From positions 2,390,056 through 2,454,055 of the forward strand of contig NZ_LVEM01000001.1 in NCBI RefSeq assembly GCF_001641335.1: DNA of 64,000 nucleotides, written 5' to 3'. The position numbers and the translations under genes were made by a program. A model generated the notes under the pieces. The model searched no databases, was not told where the DNA came from, and was given only the letters and a program-made list of their open reading frames with translations. Within the stretch, counting starts at the first letter, position 1; each line of letters opens with the position of its first letter. Source of the DNA: Bradyrhizobium stylosanthis. GTDB lineage: Bacteria; Pseudomonadota; Alphaproteobacteria; Rhizobiales; Xanthobacteraceae. Positions 17,486 to 26,192 of this stretch are shown in pieces.

Positions 17486-19510
17486 TCAGAAAGAGGGAAG
17501 AAGATCGTCGTCGTCGCGGTTGACGGCGTGAGCCTGACGGATTGCGCTGGAAGGGCTTGCGCTCCGCTGCATCTGACTGCGGTCCGCGGTCACATCGGTA
17601 TCATCGTCGAGCAAACGATCTTCGAGGAAGCGATTACCTTCGCTTGGTAGGCGAGACGGCTCCTCAAGCAGGGACAATTGCTGCTTGAGACCTCCCTGTT
17701 CGCTGCCGGCATCTATCAGATCGCTATATGGCGTCGTGGCGAGACGAAGGTCGACGACACGGATTTGTCCGGCCCAGTCGTTGGACCTCGGTACCGGCCG
17801 ATCACGATATTCGGCACCGGAGAGGCTTGGCGGTTTCAGCAGGCGACGGACAAAATTCGCATCTTCATAGTGCCGAAGCTTGGAAGCTCTGACGGGCGCC
17901 AGGCCCGAGACGAGGACGATCGCCTGGTTGGGTGGCAACTGCATCACCTCCCCCGGGGTGAGCAGCGGTCTGGCGGTCTCTTGCCTGCTGACCATGACGT
18001 GGCCAAGCCAGGGCGCTAGTCGATGACCCGCGTAATTGCGCTGAGCGCGCAACTCGGTCGCGGTGCCTAGTGCATCCGAGATGCGCTTTGCCGTTCGCTC
18101 GTCATTGGCGGCAAAGGCAATTCGGACGTGGCAATTGTCCAAAATCGCGTTGTTATCGCCGTAGGCCTTCGCGATCTGATTGAGCGACTGTGCGATCAAA
18201 TAGGCTCGGATACCGTAGCCAGCCATAAAGGCGAGCGCGCTCTCGAAGAAGTCGAGCCGACCAAGCGCCGGAAACTCATCCAGCATCATCAAGAGCTGGC
18301 GTTGCTTGCGCTCTCCGGCGTTCAACGTTTCGGTCAGCCGGCGTCCGATTTGATTGAGGATCAGCCGGATGAGCGGCTTGGTGCGGCTGATATCCGACGG
18401 AGGAACGACCAGGTAGAGCGTGACCGGTTTGCCGGCGCTGACGAGGTCAGCGATTCGCCAGTCGCAGCATTCGGTGTTCCGGCTGACGATCGGGTCGCGA
18501 TAGAGCCCCAGGAAGCTGACGGCCGTCGATAGGACGCCCGAACGTTCGTTCTCTGATTTGTTAAGGAGCTCGCGCGCGGTCGCGGCCACAACGGGATGGA
18601 CTTTTGGCTCCTGCTTCGTCCCGAGGTGGTTCGTAGCAAGCATGATCCTCAGCGTCTTTTCAAAGGACTGCGCAGGATCGGCAAGGATCTCCGTGACCCG
18701 AGTGAGCGTCTTCTGTTCCTCGGCATAAAGAACGTGAAGGATGACGCCGACTAGGAGCGAATGGCTGGTCTTTTCCCAGTGAGTCCGGCGTTCGAGCGCT
18801 CCCTCGGGATCGACGAGAATATCCGCGATATTCTGGACATCGCGCACTTCGGCCGCACCTTTGCGAACCTCGAGCAGGGGATTGTAGCGGGCGCTATTCG
18901 GATCGGTGGGGTTGAACAGGAGACAGTGCGAGAAAGTCGAGCGCCACCCTGCTGTCAGTTGCCAGTTCTCGCCCTTGATATCGTGAACCACGGCCGAGGA
19001 AGCCCACGAGAGAAGCGTCGGCAGTACGAGCCCGACACCCTTGCCGGAGCGCGTCGGCGCAAAGCACATAACGTGCTCTGGCCCATCGTGACGCAGATAG
19101 TTCTTCTCGATGCGTCCGAGAAATACGCCCTGGGCAGCAAAGAGCCCCGCAGCCTCGATTTCCTTTGAGCTTGCCCAGCGCGCGGATCCGTATGTCGTCA
19201 CCAGTTGATTTTGGCGCGCACGCCACACCGAATTGACGATCGCAAACAACGCGCCAGCGACACCGCCGGTAGCGGCGATCACGCCGCCCTCTTCGAATAT
19301 CTCCGGCGCGTAAGCCTCGTAGGCGAACCACCATTCGAACAATCGCCAAGGCAGATAGACGGGATAGCCGGTTATCAGAAACCACGGCTCACCCAGCCGC
19401 GGCTGAAATCCGAGCGCCGCCGCGGTCCATTGCGTCGCTCCCCATGTAGACGCGACAACGATACCGAAGACGACCGTGATCTGGCCGACGTAGATTTTTG
19501 CCGGAAACAT
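17486..19510 (-). CDS. traG: TraG/VirD4 type IV coupling protein
   Basis: The ~674-residue protein has N-terminal membrane helices (to ~100) and a VirD4 ATPase: Walker A near residue 155 (APTRSGKGVGLVLP), Walker B (LLMMLDEFPALGRLDFFES) and a conserved QSLNQIAKAYG stretch. It hands the relaxase-DNA complex to the channel. ATG 19510 has a G-rich stretch upstream; TTG at 19525 is also possible and adds five residues. It is the first gene of the minus-strand transfer operon that runs to 7516. Confidence 0.92.
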   Translation of the reverse strand: MFPAKIYVGQITVVFGIVVASTWGATQWTAAALGFQPRLGEPWFLITGYPVYLPWRLFEWWFAYEAYAPEIFEEGGVIAATGGVAGALFAIVNSVWRARQNQLVTTYGSARWASSKEIEAAGLFAAQGVFLGRIEKNYLRHDGPEHVMCFAPTRSGKGVGLVLPTLLSWASSAVVHDIKGENWQLTAGWRSTFSHCLLFNPTDPNSARYNPLLEVRKGAAEVRDVQNIADILVDPEGALERRTHWEKTSHSLLVGVILHVLYAEEQKTLTRVTEILADPAQSFEKTLRIMLATNHLGTKQEPKVHPVVAATARELLNKSENERSGVLSTAVSFLGLYRDPIVSRNTECCDWRIADLVSAGKPVTLYLVVPPSDISRTKPLIRLILNQIGRRLTETLNAGERKQRQLLMMLDEFPALGRLDFFESALAFMAGYGIRAYLIAQSLNQIAKAYGDNNAILDNCHVRIAFAANDERTAKRISDALGTATELRAQRNYAGHRLAPWLGHVMVSRQETARPLLTPGEVMQLPPNQAIVLVSGLAPVRASKLRHYEDANFVRRLLKPPSLSGAEYRDRPVPRSNDWAGQIRVVDLRLATTPYSDLIDAGSEQGGLKQQLSLLEEPSRLPSEGNRFLEDRLLDDDTDVTADRSQMQRSASPSSAIRQAHAVNRDDDDLLPSF

Positions 19511-19525
19511 TTCCGCCCCACTCAA

Positions 19526-20055
19526 CTCTCGCGAACGAGCGCGGCGAGATGAAAAGCGGGAGTGAGCCGAGCATTCAACCTGAATAAAAATCGGCTCCGG
19601 CGAAGAGATCCTCGTGGATCAAACGCATCACGGAGTGATCGTGGATGGAGCAGTCTCGGCGTGCTTCAGGAAGCGGCTCAATAGGCCGTGAATGTCATGA
19701 TCAATTTGGACCAATAATCCGACTTGCTTTGATTTGCTCATGCACTGGCGCTCGTGGGCATTGAGAGGACGAATCGATCACGTTGATCGATCGCAGATGT
19801 TTGACTGCGTTTAGACCGAGTGTCCGAAAACGGCGGCGCCTTAAACTCACTTTGCGAAACGAGTATCAGCGGCGCGAACGAGCTCGCGCGCAGCCATAGC
19901 CATCGATGGTCGTCCGTGGTGGCGAAATTTGCGCCAACGTCGTCTGTCGTGCAGCTTTGGGAGTGTCGAGCGAAGCCCGAGAGCGCGGCGGCAAATAGAG
20001 GCCAAGGGATCCAGCCGGCAAGATGGGCGGTCCCTTCCATGCGGAGATTAGGCCC
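19526..20055. other. Intergenic region upstream of traG, no gene supported
   Basis: This 530-base stretch separates the divergent traG and fic genes and must hold the promoter of the whole transfer operon. The open frames in it lack ribosome-binding sites and plausible protein sequence. No clear dyad other than those near fic was seen. Confidence 0.5.
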
Positions 20056-20057
20056 CA

Positions 20058-20138
20058 TATTCTCCGCATATTTTGCGGATAATAACCTTGCGGTTGCGGA
20101 GAAAAGCCGCCATATTCTCCGCATGGAGTGCGGAGAAT
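20058..20138 (+). promoter_or_regulatory. Array of ATTCTCCGCA dyads over the fic promoter and start
   Basis: The perfect dyad ATTCTCCGCA-5-TGCGGAGAAT occupies 20114-20138 and its last bases include the A and T of the fic ATG (20137). A near-perfect copy (one arm mismatch) lies at 20058-20084, and a half-site TTGCGGAGAA near 20094. Repeated dyads over a promoter and start codon point to an autorepressor; the winged-helix tail of the Fic protein itself is the obvious candidate. Confidence 0.6.
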
Positions 20139-21240
20139 GCCTGATTATATCCATCAACTACCTGATTGGCCTCACTTTTCCTGGGATTCCGATGCCCTGG
20201 TGAAGCCGCTCGCGGCCGTTCGGCTGCGCCAAGGACAGCTCATCGGCCGGATGCAGGCGCTTGGCTTCCCCCAGCAGGAACAGGCTGTCCTGACGACCCT
20301 GACAGAGGAAGTGCTCAAGTCCAGCGAAATCGAGGGAGAGAAACTCGACAAGGAAGCAGTTCGCTCTTCGCTCGCCCGCCGCCTCGGCATGGACGCAGGC
20401 GCCCTGCCGTCGGCGGATCGCAACGTCGAGGGGGTGGTCGAGATGATGCTCGACGCCACCCAGAAATTCAAAGCCGAGCTTACGGCAGAGAGACTTTTCG
20501 GCTGGCATGCGTCGCTGTTTCCGACCAGCCGCAGCAATATGAAGAAAATCGCTGTGGGAGCCTGGCGCGATGCCTCGGCAGGACCGATGCAGGTCGTCTC
20601 CGGCGACTATGGGCGCGAGCGCGTGCACTACGAAGCACCGGTCGCCGACAAGCTCGACGCCGAGATGACTGCGTTTCTCGACTGGTACAACACCGAAGAG
20701 AACATCGACCCGCTCATCAAGGCTGCGATCGCGCATCTCTGGTTTGTGACCATCCATCCCTTCGAGGATGGCAATGGACGCATCGCGCGCGCCGTCGCCG
20801 ACATGTCGCTTGCCCGCTCTGAAGGGATACCTCAGCGCTTCTACAGCATGTCGGCCCAGATACGCGTGGAACGGAAGACCTACTACGACATGCTGGAGAG
20901 CACGCAGAAGGGTGATCTCAACATCACGCCGTGGCTTGAGTGGTTCTTGGGCTGTCTCGACCGCGCCTTCAGTGGCGCCGAAACCATTCTCGCGGCCGTG
21001 CTCGAGAAAGCGGACTTCTGGAAGCGGCATGTCACAGCACAGATCAATGACCGACAGCGCGACATGCTGAACCGCCTACTGGACGGCTTCGAAGGCAAGC
21101 TGACATCGAGCAAATGGGCGACGATCGAGAAGTGTTCGCCCGATACCGCCCTGCGCGACATTCAGGGTCTCGTCGATCAGGGCATTCTCGCCAAGGACGA
21201 GGGCGGAGGCCGCAGCACGAGCTACTCCCTCGCCTTCTGA
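20137..21240 (+). CDS. fic: Fic-domain protein (class II) with C-terminal winged helix
   Basis: The 367-residue protein begins YIHQLPDWPHFSWD, the DUF4172-type start of long Fic proteins. It carries an inhibitory helix motif SSEIEG near residue 62 ([S/T]xxxE[G/N], class II autoinhibition), the active-site motif HPFEDGNGRIAR near residue 207, and a winged-helix tail (from ~300, with SSKWATIEKCSPDTALRDI). Active Fic proteins transfer AMP from ATP to a protein hydroxyl. The ATG at 20137 lies inside an operator dyad; an in-frame GTG at 20128 is an alternative. No separate antitoxin gene is next to it. Confidence 0.88.
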   Translation: MPDYIHQLPDWPHFSWDSDALVKPLAAVRLRQGQLIGRMQALGFPQQEQAVLTTLTEEVLKSSEIEGEKLDKEAVRSSLARRLGMDAGALPSADRNVEGVVEMMLDATQKFKAELTAERLFGWHASLFPTSRSNMKKIAVGAWRDASAGPMQVVSGDYGRERVHYEAPVADKLDAEMTAFLDWYNTEENIDPLIKAAIAHLWFVTIHPFEDGNGRIARAVADMSLARSEGIPQRFYSMSAQIRVERKTYYDMLESTQKGDLNITPWLEWFLGCLDRAFSGAETILAAVLEKADFWKRHVTAQINDRQRDMLNRLLDGFEGKLTSSKWATIEKCSPDTALRDIQGLVDQGILAKDEGGGRSTSYSLAF

Positions 21241-21462
21241 AGGCCGTCGCAAACGAGCACAGCGATCAGCTGCGCGCTTGGCCACGGCGGCGGCCGAAGG
21301 CCCCTCGTCGCGGAAAGAGCGGGACCAAACGCATCGGCTGATTACACTATTTCAGCAAGAATAGTATAGCCAGCCGCGATATCAGCACATTGCAATCAAC
21401 TCAGAAGACTTCTCGCGAGCGGATTCGCAAGAGTTGAACCGTCTGGCGAACTTCGTCGCCTC

Positions 21463-23430
21463 TCAGCGTCCTATCCCTCGCTTGATCCCAATCGACCAGG
21501 AGATGCCTTCCCCGCCAACGCTTCCGGAGACCATTTGCCCACGCACCCGCTCCAACACTGGTCGCCACGGCACCAGCGCGAACTCATGAGATCGCTCGAT
21601 CAGGGCGAACCGCCCGCTGTTCAGCGTCAGCATGCGCCGGTAGACGCCCTCGATCTTGCCACCGGCCTTGACGTCGACATGTTCAAGGCCACTGCGCGCG
21701 GATATGTCGGCCGCGGTCCTTGCCAGCTCGCGCGCCTCAAGCGTCTGGAGCATGTTCCGGGCAAAACGTATCTGGCCGGCTTCCTCTCGCGCCAACCCCT
21801 GCTCGATCAGCCATTGCCGTCTTGTTCGGAGCGCTGTCTCCACCTCCGCCCCAAAGCCGGTCGACGCGAGCTCGGCCGGCTCCTTCCCAACAAGCGTGCG
21901 ATCGAGCCAGGTAGAACCCAGCGCCTGCGGCAGATCCTCGAGCCGTTGCCATGACAGCACCGCGGCCCGCACCGGATTGTTCCTTTGCTGCAGCTTCTCG
22001 TATTCAAGCGCCCGGTCCAGATAATCCCGCCCCACGTTCCAGCTGCCATCGGCAAGGCGGCTGACCATCCCTTCGCGCCGCATCGCCTCCAGGCGCCGCA
22101 CGTGCGATCCGACATATTCACCCGATGCTTGCGGGTCGAATTCCCGATGCAGACGGTCGCTGTAGATGCCGTCATGGCGAGCGGCGACGCTAGCGATCGT
22201 CCGATCGATTGCGCGCGGTTCAGCGGCGCGCGACCTGAGCTCCAGAATCGTGTTGCGGACAGGCGCCTCTTCGTTGGCACGAAGGCTACCGAGTTCGGCA
22301 TAATGCGTCCGCCCGTCCACCCCATCGATCACGACATAGCGGCGCTCCGTCAGTTCGTCCGCAAAACCTTCGCCGACGACCCGCCCGACCAGACGCTGAC
22401 CGTCTCGCTCCGGATCGAAGATCGAATAGTCGCCAGCCGCCCGCGTAATTCCCGCCGCGGCCATCTCGCGGTGCATAGTCTTGACGATGTCGCCGCGTTC
22501 CCCCATGCGTCTGAGCTTTGGCTCTAACTCAGGGTCGATCCGCCAACGCCCGGGCTCACACTCTTCTGCCAACCCCATCCGCTCCAGGGTTCGCAGCCGT
22601 CCGATCCGCGCCGTTTGCCAGACTGGCTCCCGTCCAGACAGAGCCCCAAGCTCCAGAGCTTCGCTGGGGGCATCTCGGAGGATGCTCCTGTCAAGACGCG
22701 TGAACCGCTCGGCCGTGATCTCCTGCTGGAGCTTGCGCGCGACCTCGATCTCCGTTTCCGGACCGAACTCTCGCGTGATGAGTTCGGCGGCCCGCGACCG
22801 AAAGCCGTGAGCGATATAGTCGCGTGCGATGACGAGGTCGTTTCCTTCCTCATCCTTGCCGCGCAAGACGACGTGCGTATGGGGATGACCGGTGTTGAAA
22901 TGATCCGCGGCGACCCAGTCGAGCCTAGTGCCGAGATCCTGTTCCATCTGCCGCATGAGATCGCGGACGAACGGTTTCATGTCCGCGAACTCGGCGCTGT
23001 CCTCCGGCGCCACGATGAAGCGAAACTGGTGACGGTCGCCAGCGCTGCGTTCCGTGAAGGCGTTGGCATCGGCGCGGTCGGCCTCGCCGGCATATAGTTC
23101 GCCTGGTGTGCCCTCGCGCGTGACACCGTCGCGTTGGACGTAACGAAGGTGCGCGCGAACGGCACCTGTCTCCCCTGACTTGATGCGGACGATCCGGGCC
23201 TTGATGACGACACGGCGCTGCCCCTGGCTCCGTCCGCGTCCGGCCAGCACTGCACCTTGCGCATGGCCGCGGCCTATGCGGCTGCCCGTAAACGACGAAG
23301 CGCTTCGCGCACCCGGACCAGCCTTGGCTGCTTCCTGGCGGATGCGTCGAAGATAGCTGGTCGCTCTCTTGACTCGGCGGTTGCCGATCCGCCCAAGCTT
23401 TACGTCGAAATCGTCGTCGATCTCTCGCAT
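21463..23430 (-). CDS. Relaxase of the VirD2-like/DUF3363 family
   Basis: The 655-residue protein has an N-terminal relaxase domain with the metal-binding motif HFNTGHPHTHVVLRG near residues 175-190, preceded by a basic, disordered head, and a C-terminal DUF3363 region. This family nicks the transfer origin of alphaproteobacterial ICEs through a tyrosine and leads the strand into the recipient. I chose the ATG at 23430 (MREIDDDFDVKLGRIGNR), the usual start of the family; the open frame extends to 23502. The ICE needs it together with TraG. Confidence 0.88.
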   Translation of the reverse strand: MREIDDDFDVKLGRIGNRRVKRATSYLRRIRQEAAKAGPGARSASSFTGSRIGRGHAQGAVLAGRGRSQGQRRVVIKARIVRIKSGETGAVRAHLRYVQRDGVTREGTPGELYAGEADRADANAFTERSAGDRHQFRFIVAPEDSAEFADMKPFVRDLMRQMEQDLGTRLDWVAADHFNTGHPHTHVVLRGKDEEGNDLVIARDYIAHGFRSRAAELITREFGPETEIEVARKLQQEITAERFTRLDRSILRDAPSEALELGALSGREPVWQTARIGRLRTLERMGLAEECEPGRWRIDPELEPKLRRMGERGDIVKTMHREMAAAGITRAAGDYSIFDPERDGQRLVGRVVGEGFADELTERRYVVIDGVDGRTHYAELGSLRANEEAPVRNTILELRSRAAEPRAIDRTIASVAARHDGIYSDRLHREFDPQASGEYVGSHVRRLEAMRREGMVSRLADGSWNVGRDYLDRALEYEKLQQRNNPVRAAVLSWQRLEDLPQALGSTWLDRTLVGKEPAELASTGFGAEVETALRTRRQWLIEQGLAREEAGQIRFARNMLQTLEARELARTAADISARSGLEHVDVKAGGKIEGVYRRMLTLNSGRFALIERSHEFALVPWRPVLERVRGQMVSGSVGGEGISWSIGIKRGIGR

Positions 23431-24079
23431 GGCATGCGTCCGCCGTTTGGAGAAATTGCCGATATGTGAAGCCGACGCGCGTTCGCCAAGACGCAGACGC
23501 AATTGCGCACCGCCATTGCACTGGATCGAACATGGCGACAGCAGAGATCCAAGATAGCGCTAAAATCTAGGATGTGCAGACAACGGCTTAGGCGCCCCCT
23601 AGGGCCAGTGCTTTTATCTTGCCCTCTTAATCGGTCGTCTGATCCGCTTCATCTCAGCCATTGTCGCTTCCTCTCTCTGCTGTGACAAGACCTTTGCGTC
23701 GACGCCACAAAGCCGCATGACGAGCGAGAGTCCGGGTGCGCCGTGCACTCTTGCGCGCTCATCGACGGCACAAAATCGCTGCAGCAAGGCAGCGCGGGCG
23801 CCGTCGCGGCGCATCTTTCCATCGGTGTGACGGAGCCACATCACAGGCACTCCCGCGTGGTCCAGGCGCCCCGCAAAGGGCATGGCCACAGGCAAGATAA
23901 CGTGCGTTCCGTCGTCGTGGATCTGCACCAGGTCTCATCCGCCCGTGGCGGAGCTCCGCGTTCGAAACAAGATGGTCATCGCCTCGATCTGCTCCTCACA
24001 TCGCGCTTGCAAGGCTCAGGCGTGAGCCCCAGCAGCTTGCGCTCCTTGGCCTTGGCGCGCGCCTTGAGGTCCGCATCAG
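23431..24079. other. Region upstream of the relaxase, possible oriT, no supported gene
   Basis: No open frame here has recognisable protein sequence; a minus-strand frame at 23614-23928 is open but unrecognised and may be a remnant. A palindrome CCCTAGGG (23597-23604) is followed about 11 bases later by TTATCTTGCCC, which vaguely resembles the IncP-type nic sequence (ATCCTG/C). Placement just upstream of the relaxase is where oriT is often found. This assignment is weak. Confidence 0.25.
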
Positions 24080-24726
24080 GCACGTCCGGATTGCCGCAAT
24101 AGAACGTGCCATTCGCCCACATCGCGTGCATGATGACAGCGCAGTTTGCGCACCACCGCGACCGTTGCCTTACGGTGCGAACTCGGTTTGGCGAGCGACA
24201 GCCCACAGCTTTTGACCTTGTCCTGCTTCTTGTAGTGGGTCAGAAGCCCGCTCGTCGCCTCGTACAGCGCGCGCCACACATCGCCGTCGCCCGCCTTGCT
24301 GATCCACCCCTGCATGTCGATCGAGGCGCCGACTGCCAGCGCCGCGAGGTCAGGCCAAAATACGCCGCGACGTCGCGCGGGCGCCCGAATCAAGGAGGAT
24401 CGTCAATTGCGGTCATGAAGCTCAAGGCCGCAATGGGGCCGGCGCCCGGAAACTGCATGAACCGCCGGCACAGTTCGTGGCCGGCGCCGCGTTTCACCAC
24501 CAGATCATGCAGCCGGCAGTATTCTTTCCACAGCGCCGCGCCCATTCAGCATGCCGTCGATCAGCTCGCTGACCAATGCGTCACCCTCCACCGCCTCGCG
24601 CATGGCCTGGGCAAAACCGCCGCGCCCGAACCGGTTTAGGCGGATGCCAACGCCTTCAGCGAGTGCCGGACCGCGTTCTCCCGGTTCAAAAAATTTGCGC
24701 TTCAGATTGCGCTGGAGGGTCAACAA
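24080..24726 (-). pseudogene. IS110-family transposase remnant
   Basis: Pieces of an IS110 transposase run on the minus strand in several frames. In order they are a helical mid part (24726-24505), the segment GAGPIAALSFMTAIDDP (about 24450-24400), and the C-terminal GWISKAGDGDVWRALYEA and KATVAVVRKL, with IMHAMWANGTFYCG in another frame. The DEDD N-terminal domain is missing and frameshifts break the rest, so it is dead. It marks old rearrangement between the relaxase and the cargo pair. Confidence 0.75.
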
Positions 24727-24909
24727 CAGTTGCAGCCGGTAGCACGGTTAGTATTCGGACCTGGGCGTGCCCCGCCTACGCGCTTCTGCGACCGGCGCAA
24801 GCCCCCTACCTTTGCACAATCAGTGCTTGAACATTCTACTTGCAAATCTTGTGACTGTGTTTAGCCTGTTCTTCATATTCCGGTCATGGCGCTTCGGGGG
24901 GAGCGGTCA

Positions 24910-25203
24910 ATGCCAGACGACTATTCGGTATTTGATAGAATGCGTTTTGGGCTTCATGCGGTCGTCAACCAATTCAGAAGCCAGCCCACCAATGAACAAG
25001 TCAACGCGGCAATTGCATCGGTAGAAGCTGCATCTAGAGGAGAAGCAACCGCAGCTCGAGGCATGTGTTTGGTAATCTTTCCAGGCACCGATCATGCGGA
25101 CGTTTGCCGAAACGGAATGACAGACGATGACTGCCAGGCCCTCGCAAAATCCCTTGGAGGGTTCTGTCGCGCCGTTAGGCCAGGTTCGGTCTGTCCACAA
25201 TAA
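24910..25203 (+). CDS. Hypothetical protein, 97 residues
   Basis: The ATG at 24910 is preceded by a strong GGGGGAG ribosome-binding site, which argues for a real gene. The protein starts MPDDYSVFDRMRFGLHAVV, has a helical middle and a C-terminal part with four cysteines (within CLVIFPG, VCRNG, DDCQALAK and GFC). No family was recognised. It precedes the lipoprotein gene by 60 bases on the same strand. Confidence 0.55.
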   Translation: MPDDYSVFDRMRFGLHAVVNQFRSQPTNEQVNAAIASVEAASRGEATAARGMCLVIFPGTDHADVCRNGMTDDDCQALAKSLGGFCRAVRPGSVCPQ

Positions 25204-25263
25204 ATTGCGTTTCTATATTGCCGCTCAGCACAAGAGCGGAGCGGTGGCCGTGGGGATGGCACG

Positions 25264-26094
25264 ATGCGTATTGGCTTCAAATTGCGTGTCCTGTCTTCCG
25301 GCGTGCTTTCGATGCTGCTGGCTGGGTGCGCGGCGATTCTGCCGAATTTCGACGTCCCCAGCGACATGCATGGAGCTCCCTCGACGGGCACCATAGTGCA
25401 GCGGATAAAGTGCGAGCTCATCGATCTCATTCGCGATGACGTTCCTGAACCGTACAAACACCGGACTGTCCTGCTCGCCCTCGACTACGAGGTCGCAATG
25501 CTCCTTAGTTTGGACGTCAACGACACTGGTGGGCTGGCACCATCGGTCAACCTTCCTTACAGCAACTTTGCCTTCAATATCGGAGCCAATCTCAATCAAT
25601 CTCGGGAGGACACCCTCAACATCAACTTGAGCTACAACATGAGAGAACTCGCTCACCGGTGGGACAAGGACCGAGATCTGTCAATCTGCCCGGCAATGGA
25701 CACGAATTTGGCGGGAAATCTCGGCTTGAAGCGGATCGTGACCGCGGCACTCGAGACCCCCGATATGGTCGAAAATGCTGACCTCTCGGCGACGGGCGGA
25801 GAGTTTGGCGGAATTGTCAATTTCACTCTCACCCGCAATCTCAATTCCACGGGGCCTACCTGGACACTCACCCACTTTGTTGGCCCCGGTAATCTTGCCT
25901 CGCTATCCAGGGTCAACACCGACAAGTTGAGTTTTGGCTTTGCCGTAGGCAAAAACGCAGGGAAGCCATTTAAGTCCCATGAAGTCACGCCCCGAACGAA
26001 TTTTGCAGGAGCAAATCGGGTGCTTCAGCAGCAACTCCTGAACAATTTGGGTACGCAGCTGAGTGGAATTCGTAACCTTCCAAGGGTCCCCTAA
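25264..26094 (+). CDS. Hypothetical lipoprotein, 276 residues
   Basis: The protein has a lipoprotein signal with lipobox LLAGC (Cys at about 22) and a mature part rich in beta-strand patterns (SNFAFNIGANLN, GGIVNFTLTRNLN). No known family was recognised. The gene is followed after 98 bases by a PAN/alpha-beta hydrolase on the same strand; both are exported, so they may act together at the envelope. Start ATG 25264 has GGGGAT upstream. Confidence 0.7.
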   Translation: MRIGFKLRVLSSGVLSMLLAGCAAILPNFDVPSDMHGAPSTGTIVQRIKCELIDLIRDDVPEPYKHRTVLLALDYEVAMLLSLDVNDTGGLAPSVNLPYSNFAFNIGANLNQSREDTLNINLSYNMRELAHRWDKDRDLSICPAMDTNLAGNLGLKRIVTAALETPDMVENADLSATGGEFGGIVNFTLTRNLNSTGPTWTLTHFVGPGNLASLSRVNTDKLSFGFAVGKNAGKPFKSHEVTPRTNFAGANRVLQQQLLNNLGTQLSGIRNLPRVP

Positions 26095-26192
26095 CGAGCG
26101 AACACATAGCCAGGTCTGACGTCATGTGCGTATTCTTGCACACTATCGCGAACTGCTTGGAGCTAGGACGTCCACGGTGGAGGAAAGACGCC

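Noticed and set aside
19738..20157. Minus-strand frame of 139 residues between traG and fic
   Set aside because: No ribosome-binding site, no recognisable sequence, runs over the fic operators.
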